A stretch of DNA of 64,000 nt from Anagrus nilaparvatae (taxonomy: Eukaryota > Arthropoda > Insecta > Hymenoptera > Mymaridae). The first letter of the stretch is position 1. Every line of letters begins with the position of its first letter. Under the pieces are notes generated by a model, which saw only the letters and a list, made by a program, of their open reading frames with translations, did not search any database and was not told the origin of the DNA. Positions 59,104 to 64,000 of the stretch are shown piece by piece. The position numbers and the translations under genes are program-made. The DNA lies in the NCBI GenBank assembly GCA_022575985.1, contig JAKSXM010000137.1:12108001-12172000 (forward strand), given 5' to 3'.

Positions 59104-59230
59104 ACACACACACACACACAGACTTTTTTTAAAAATCGGTTTTTTAGCTTCCTGGGGTCTCAAAACGTGCTTATATACCAAAAAATCAAAAATCGAAATT
59201 TTACCTATCACAATGGTTCCTCTTTGAGGA
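58060..59230 (+). repeat. Family R4, tandem body units and (AC)n microsatellite
   Basis: About four body units (ttcagatattagtactttca; aaataaattaggtactacgt; gatatcgagtaaaaatcatg; aaataaatgaggtattgcat) precede a 60-bp (AC)n tract at 59057-59120. After it come aaaaatcggttttttagctt, cctggggtctcaaaacgtgc and cacaatggttcctc. Open frames across the (AC)n tract (His/Thr repeats) are artefacts of the microsatellite. Confidence 0.8.
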
Positions 59231-60015
59231 ACCAAAAATTGAAATATCTCAAGATTATCGACAAATTTTATCGTCACACTTTGTAGCATTCGATTCGGTC
59301 AAAACGGAGGTATTTTTAAAATTATATAAAATGTTTTTGAAGCTGGTTAAAAAATTGTGTTTCATTTTTTTATTTTTTATGGAATTTTTAATAATTTATT
59401 TGTGTATCTGTGTGTGTGTGGTCGAAACAATGAACGAAATTAAATAATATTTGTATTAAAATAAAGAAAAAAAGCCTGCGGGTTACATAGGCCATAGTTT
59501 TGCGACTCAAAACTATGGTACTTTTGAAGATATTCAATTTTTACTATTTTTGGGTAAAATAAAATTTTTTGAAAATTTCATTAAAAAGTGAAATATTTTA
59601 TTTATGACGAAATTATCACATTAGTTTTATAATTACTAATATTTTAATTTTTTAATATACTGAAAATAAAACAATCTTCTATAAATTTATAACATAATAC
59701 ATATTGTAATTGACTGCAGCCCGTGAAGCGCGTCTCAACCCCTAGTTTATTTTTAGTTTTGAGCTCATATTTACTTTTATATATCTCCCAGGTTTACTGT
59801 ACACAATAAAAATACTTAAATTTATTTATAGAGAGTTTATTGATTAAAGCAATTTTTTTATTTATGCATTGATGATCATTGATCTAGTTTTTTTCTTCTT
59901 TTTTCTTTCAAAGAAAAAAAAAACGATACTTGTATAGAAAAAAAATTGTGAAAATAGTAATTTAACTAAGATGCGAAGTTACAAGAATTTATCCACATCG
60001 GTTATCTAATATTAT

Positions 60016-60312
60016 CACTGTAAAAAGTAACTTTCTTAGATTTACAAAAAAAATAGAATTTTTTCAAAAAATTAGCGAATTTTCAAAAAATTTTGTAAAT
60101 ATTCGATAAAAATCATAAATTTACTAAATTTAGTATTCTATCGAAAAATTCGAGAATTTTTCTTGCGAATTCACAAAAAAAAATCGAGAATACTCGAACT
60201 TTTTGTTAATATACTAAATTTAGTAAATATACGATTTTTTTCGAATATTTATAAATTTTTTCGAAAATGTTCTAATTTTTTTGTTAATATAAGAAAGTTA
60301 CTTTTTACAGTG
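60016..60312. mobile_element. MITE family M1, copy 4 (shorter)
   Basis: Ends CACTGTAAAAAGTAACTTTC on the left and the exact inverse on the right (GAAAGTTACTTTTTACAGTG). AT flanks both sides instead of TA. The interior is about 100 bp shorter than in copy 1. Confidence 0.82.
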
Positions 60313-60800
60313 ATTGCTTTATTCTTTTATTTTATTTTTCCATAGTAATTATATAAATTTTTGAGTTGAATAAATGAAAAACGAAATTCTCAGTCTCATT
60401 TATTCAACTGTTTAATCTACCAGACGCAAAATAACAATCATAAAATATAAATTTTTTTATTCGCACCCATATTAATTATTTTCGACCAGGCTACAGTGTT
60501 AATTTACTTGTAATTCATCCTTAATATAATTATAAAAAACGTAAGAAGGTAGTAAAAAGTGCACTTTATTAAAATAATAGAGCATTCTAAAGAGTATTGT
60601 TCTATTGCTATTATTTTCTTGTGCACGGACTATGATTTTCTTCGTCTTTTAAATTAATCATGAAAATATTTGTCGCAAAATTTTTTTTTAGGTTTTTAGA
60701 CATCATACTTAATTTTTCTTCCCTCGGATGGAAGTGCTGGTATATTAAGAAAAAACTGAACAAAAAATCTAGTTGCCGTTACCGAAATTCCTGTTGCAGC

Positions 60801-61999
60801 TAGTGATGGACGAGACCATGAGACTGGTCTCGATCTCGTCTCGGTCTCGTCTCGAAAACGAGACGAGGCGAGATTATCGCACTTATTTTGAATTTTTTTT
60901 GAAAAATAATTTATATGACAAATTTAAATTTAAGTACAAAGAAGTCTTACGTAAGCTTTTATTGCATACCTAATAAATGTATATTCATGGTAGGATCAAA
61001 CTTTGACAAAAAAAATGAAATAAAAAAATTTATTCTTATTTTTTTTGTACATTCAGTACTAATACGAATGGAAGATAATTAATAACTATTATTATTATGC
61101 ATAATAAAAAAAATGGAATTATTAATTTTTGCTATAAAGTTCGCAGCTGCCCTAATAAAAATTTTTTATTTTTAAACAGTTCAACTTAAATCATAAATTC
61201 ATTTAACGAATTAAAATTAAAAAATTCTTCATAATAAATAAAAAAAATATTGGATTATTTAGAATAATAAAGTTATAAAAGAGGTAATAAATAACTTTAT
61301 CAAAATAATATTGAACAGGTATAAATAAATTCGCTATTATAATAGATAGGAAAATGAATATAATTATATAATTTTATATTTAATTTTTAAAATTGACATA
61401 ATTTCATGTTTTGTAAAAATGTAGCAATTTAACTTTAAGTCCTTTGCGAGGGGGGTGTTAATTTCCTTTACTGCATGCTACATATAAAAAAATTTATCCC
61501 AAAAATGTTATCATGGTTATTAAATTTGTCTAATATTCATGAAAATTATTTGTCTTGATTAATTATTGATATTGTGAAATATTTGATCTGGTATATTTTG
61601 ATTCATATTAATTAAATACTTCTGAAGAATTATGTAAAATTATATTTCTTCGTTGGCGCCGTTTCAGCATTAAACTTGGATGAATTAGCAAGAACAGGGC
61701 ATTAGAGAAAGATAAAAATTTAAACAATTGTTATAAACAAATTATTTTTTTTATTATTAAATTGTCACCGGAAATGAAAAATGATCTACAATCAGAAAAT
61801 AATAAGGTTATAACCAGTTTAAATGCCTAAAATATCGCAATATACATTTTTAAATGCACATAAAGATAACATAAGTTTTTTTCGAGACTGTCTCGAAAAT
61901 CGAGACGAGACCGAGTCGAGACCTCAATTTTTGAAAATTTTCGAGACCGAGACGAGACTGACCCAAAATCTCGTCTCGTCTCGGTCTCGTCCATCACTA
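60801..61999. mobile_element. hAT-type non-autonomous element, 1.2 kb, perfect 8-bp target duplication
   Basis: The ends are TAGTGATGGACGAGACC and its inverse GTCTCGTCCATCACTA. The 8-bp direct repeat GTTGCAGC lies immediately outside on both sides (60793-60800 and 62000-62007). Eight-base duplications and (C/T)AGTGATG ends are hallmarks of the hAT superfamily. Subterminal regions are dense in CTCGTCTCGGTCTCG-type repeats in both orientations, likely transposase-binding or decoy sites. The interior is AT-rich with no transposase. Confidence 0.92.
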
Positions 62000-62324
62000 G
62001 TTGCAGCAGCCGGAATATTTTTTCTTTTAAATGATTGCAAATGGCATAAAACCTTAAGAAACGTTCGAGGAAAATTTAAGTCGAAAAAAATTTTTTTTAT
62101 CGCAATAGAATAAAGTTGATCACTATTAGAAAGCACCAGGCTGTTAGATGTTTATTTATTTATTTCGTCTGATAGCTTCAAAAAGAGTTAACTCAATTCT
62201 TGTTTCAAAAACCACTATTTTTCAATTTTCTTTACTTTTCAAGACATTTATAATCGTTTAAGCGATAAAAAAAATTTTCTCTACCACAATCATTTGAAGA
62301 AAAAATACGTTTTATCGTGGAATG

Positions 62325-62500
62325 TGTTTATATAGAGGGGTACCCTGGGAATCCAAAAATCAAGAGGTGGATCAAATGTGTCCGATTTAAGGGGGGATGG
62401 TTCAAATGGGACTTATAGAATAATATCGATTTAGGGACAAATTATAAAAATAGCAAATTGTATTGTAATATTGCGTAACATTTATGCATTAACCGATGAT
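62325..62500 (-). repeat. Dispersed repeat family R2, copy
   Basis: ggtaccctgggaatccaaaa, aggtggatcaaatgtgtccg, atagaataatatcgattta and attgtattgtaatattgcgt follow the same order as at 10965-11340. Confidence 0.65.
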
Positions 62501-62819
62501 AAGTTTTTTTTTTTAAATTACGTTTTCGAATGCTTTTAAAAGGTGATTTATGAATGTATAAGGAATTTGTAATGAAAATTAATCACCATTCATTTAATTA
62601 TAAATTTATAATTACAAAAAAAATTTTTCTACGTTTTTTTTTTTTTTTATTTATTTAAATTTTTTTTATTTCTATTATTATTAAAAAAACAATAACATTG
62701 AAAATAATTCAAAAAATACACATATATTTCAAGAATAAATATACGAAAAAGATATATATGCTTATAGAAATATAAATAAAAACTAAAAAAAAGAATGAAA
62801 GAATAGAAGTTTGAAATCA

Positions 62820-63070
62820 ATAATAAAAAAAAAAAAAAAAAAAAAATTACAATGTACATAGAAAATATATTCAACTTTTTCAAATACAATCGATCTGATA
62901 TTGGGTATACAAATGGTTACATAAAAAAAAAGTAAAAGAGCATAAAAAAGTAAAAGCTTCTAAACAACCACATATTTCCTTTTACGTTCTAATAAAAAGT
63001 ATAAAAAACAATAATAATAATAATAAAAACTTTGTATTTATTATGTTTTCTACTTTGTTCTTTTTTTTTT
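62820..63070. repeat. Low-complexity A/T tracts
   Basis: Includes an A-run at 62824-62846, (AAT)n at 63010-63026 and a T-run at 63060-63075. The minus-strand open frame at 62647-62889 is Phe/Tyr/Ile low complexity and not a gene. Confidence 0.6.
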
Positions 63071-63589
63071 TTTTTAATATTTTTGGTATACCTTCAACGA
63101 TTTTAAAATTTTATTTTCAACTAATAGCAAATAACTTTTAAGGTTATACTTCAGTCAAAATGGGGGTTTGGAGGCGATATTTCTTACAATAGGAGATTTT
63201 TTCACTACAGGCCTCTGAGGTCACTGATGATCACAAAAATTTTCTAGTTCTGAGGCTTTTCTGAGAATGCAACATCCTTAAGTTGGTAAAAATATCCAAT
63301 TCTAGGGTCGTTTTCGTAATTTTCACAAAAAATAACGAATTTTCGGTTACTCTACGTTATTTTGGTCACTAATTACGAGTTCCAAGCTTATTCGTGAGTC
63401 AAAAATTAACGTAATTTTTAAAAGGGGGTGTTTTTAGATTATTAACAGAAAATAGCCAGTTTTTAAAACTACAATTTATAATCACAATAGCACTATGTTG
63501 CTTCCTTAAAAACATAATATTTCTCTGTAAGTAAAACTATAATTATAGGATAATTATACAACCGCATAGAGTATTTATTTCCATTTTTT

Positions 63590-63775
63590 TTAATTTTTAA
63601 CATGTTACATGTTCATAGGAAGGGGAAATTGAAAAAGGCCACAAATTCAGGGAGGGGGGGGGGTCAAATGGACGATTTAGGGACTTATAATAACTCCGGC
63701 TCAAATAATTAGGAATTTTATGTTAAAACTTTTATAATTCAACATTTCCCATGCTCGTTGGTTGTGTTAACAAGT
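63590..63775 (-). repeat. Dispersed repeat family R2, copy
   Basis: acatgttacatgttcatagg, a G-run, tcaaatggacgatttaggga, aataattaggaattttatgt and catgctcgttggttgtgtta match the inverse of the copy at 4085-4330. Confidence 0.65.
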
Positions 63776-64000
63776 AAATGGAATTTCGAAATTTTTTTGG
63801 AATTTGTTGTGGTTCTCTAAATGATTTTAGATATGTGATATTGGGAGGAGACTTGGATGAAATTGGATTAAAATTATACTTATGCAATCATACTTTTGTA
63901 TTCTGTTTACATAAAATCTAGTAGTTTACTTGTATTTCTTTCCTGATTTTTTATTTTTGTCACAATTTTTTATATTTATTGACAAATAATTTAAAAAAAA

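Noticed and set aside
59035..59289. His/Thr-repeat and Cys/Val-repeat open frames
   Set aside because: Both are translations of the (AC)n microsatellite.

Overview
The window is AT-rich eukaryotic nuclear DNA from an insect. Genes have small exons with GT-AG introns, there is a eukaryotic tRNA with internal A and B boxes, and there are many small non-autonomous DNA transposons, microsatellites and retrotransposon pieces. The SRP19 protein, the secreted alpha-carbonic anhydrases and the compact intergenic style fit a very AT-rich insect genome. A hymenopteran, perhaps a parasitoid wasp, is my guess but is not proven. Almost all coding content is split into exons too short to stand out as open frames. 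I rebuilt the genes by joining exons whose splice sites and phases agree.

Layout. 1-980: the 5' part of a minus-strand Ty3/Gypsy-like retrotransposon (gag, then primer binding site, then LTR edge), cut by the window edge. 3.7-25.8 kb: an alpha-carbonic anhydrase cluster on the minus strand, with two complete six-exon genes (306 and 267 aa) and a third decayed copy that has lost its active-site exon. A candidate small secreted cysteine peptide gene runs on the plus strand through the first carbonic anhydrase gene. Intron 2 of the second carbonic anhydrase gene is about 7.6 kb long and holds a composite foldback element, a TA-flanked MITE and about 20 copies of a 141-bp satellite. 26.5-28.7 kb: inverted-repeat elements.

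28.9-34.8 kb is the gene-dense core: an F-box/leucine-rich protein (+), tRNA-Pro(CGG) (+), Srp19 (+), and convergent to it a five-exon gene for an unrecognised secreted protein (-). 38.6-38.8 kb is a small GC-rich island with a perfect TGACGTCA, a TATA-like box and a short non-AT-biased reading frame, perhaps a promoter or first exon. 45.2-46.9 kb holds a TTAA-flanked MITE and a decayed R2-like non-LTR retrotransposon 3' end with its restriction-like endonuclease domain. 47-64 kb is almost entirely repeats: TA-flanked MITEs, interlaced long inverted repeats, (CA)n-cored elements and a 1.2-kb hAT-type element with a perfect 8-bp target duplication.

The genes do not form one pathway. The clearest functional unit is the carbonic anhydrase cluster: secreted, zinc-binding, CO2-hydrating enzymes produced by tandem duplication with one failing copy. 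I see no CRISPR, operon or defence system. The most unusual content is the nested antisense peptide gene, the unknown secreted protein, the GC island at 38.7 kb and the repeat architecture.
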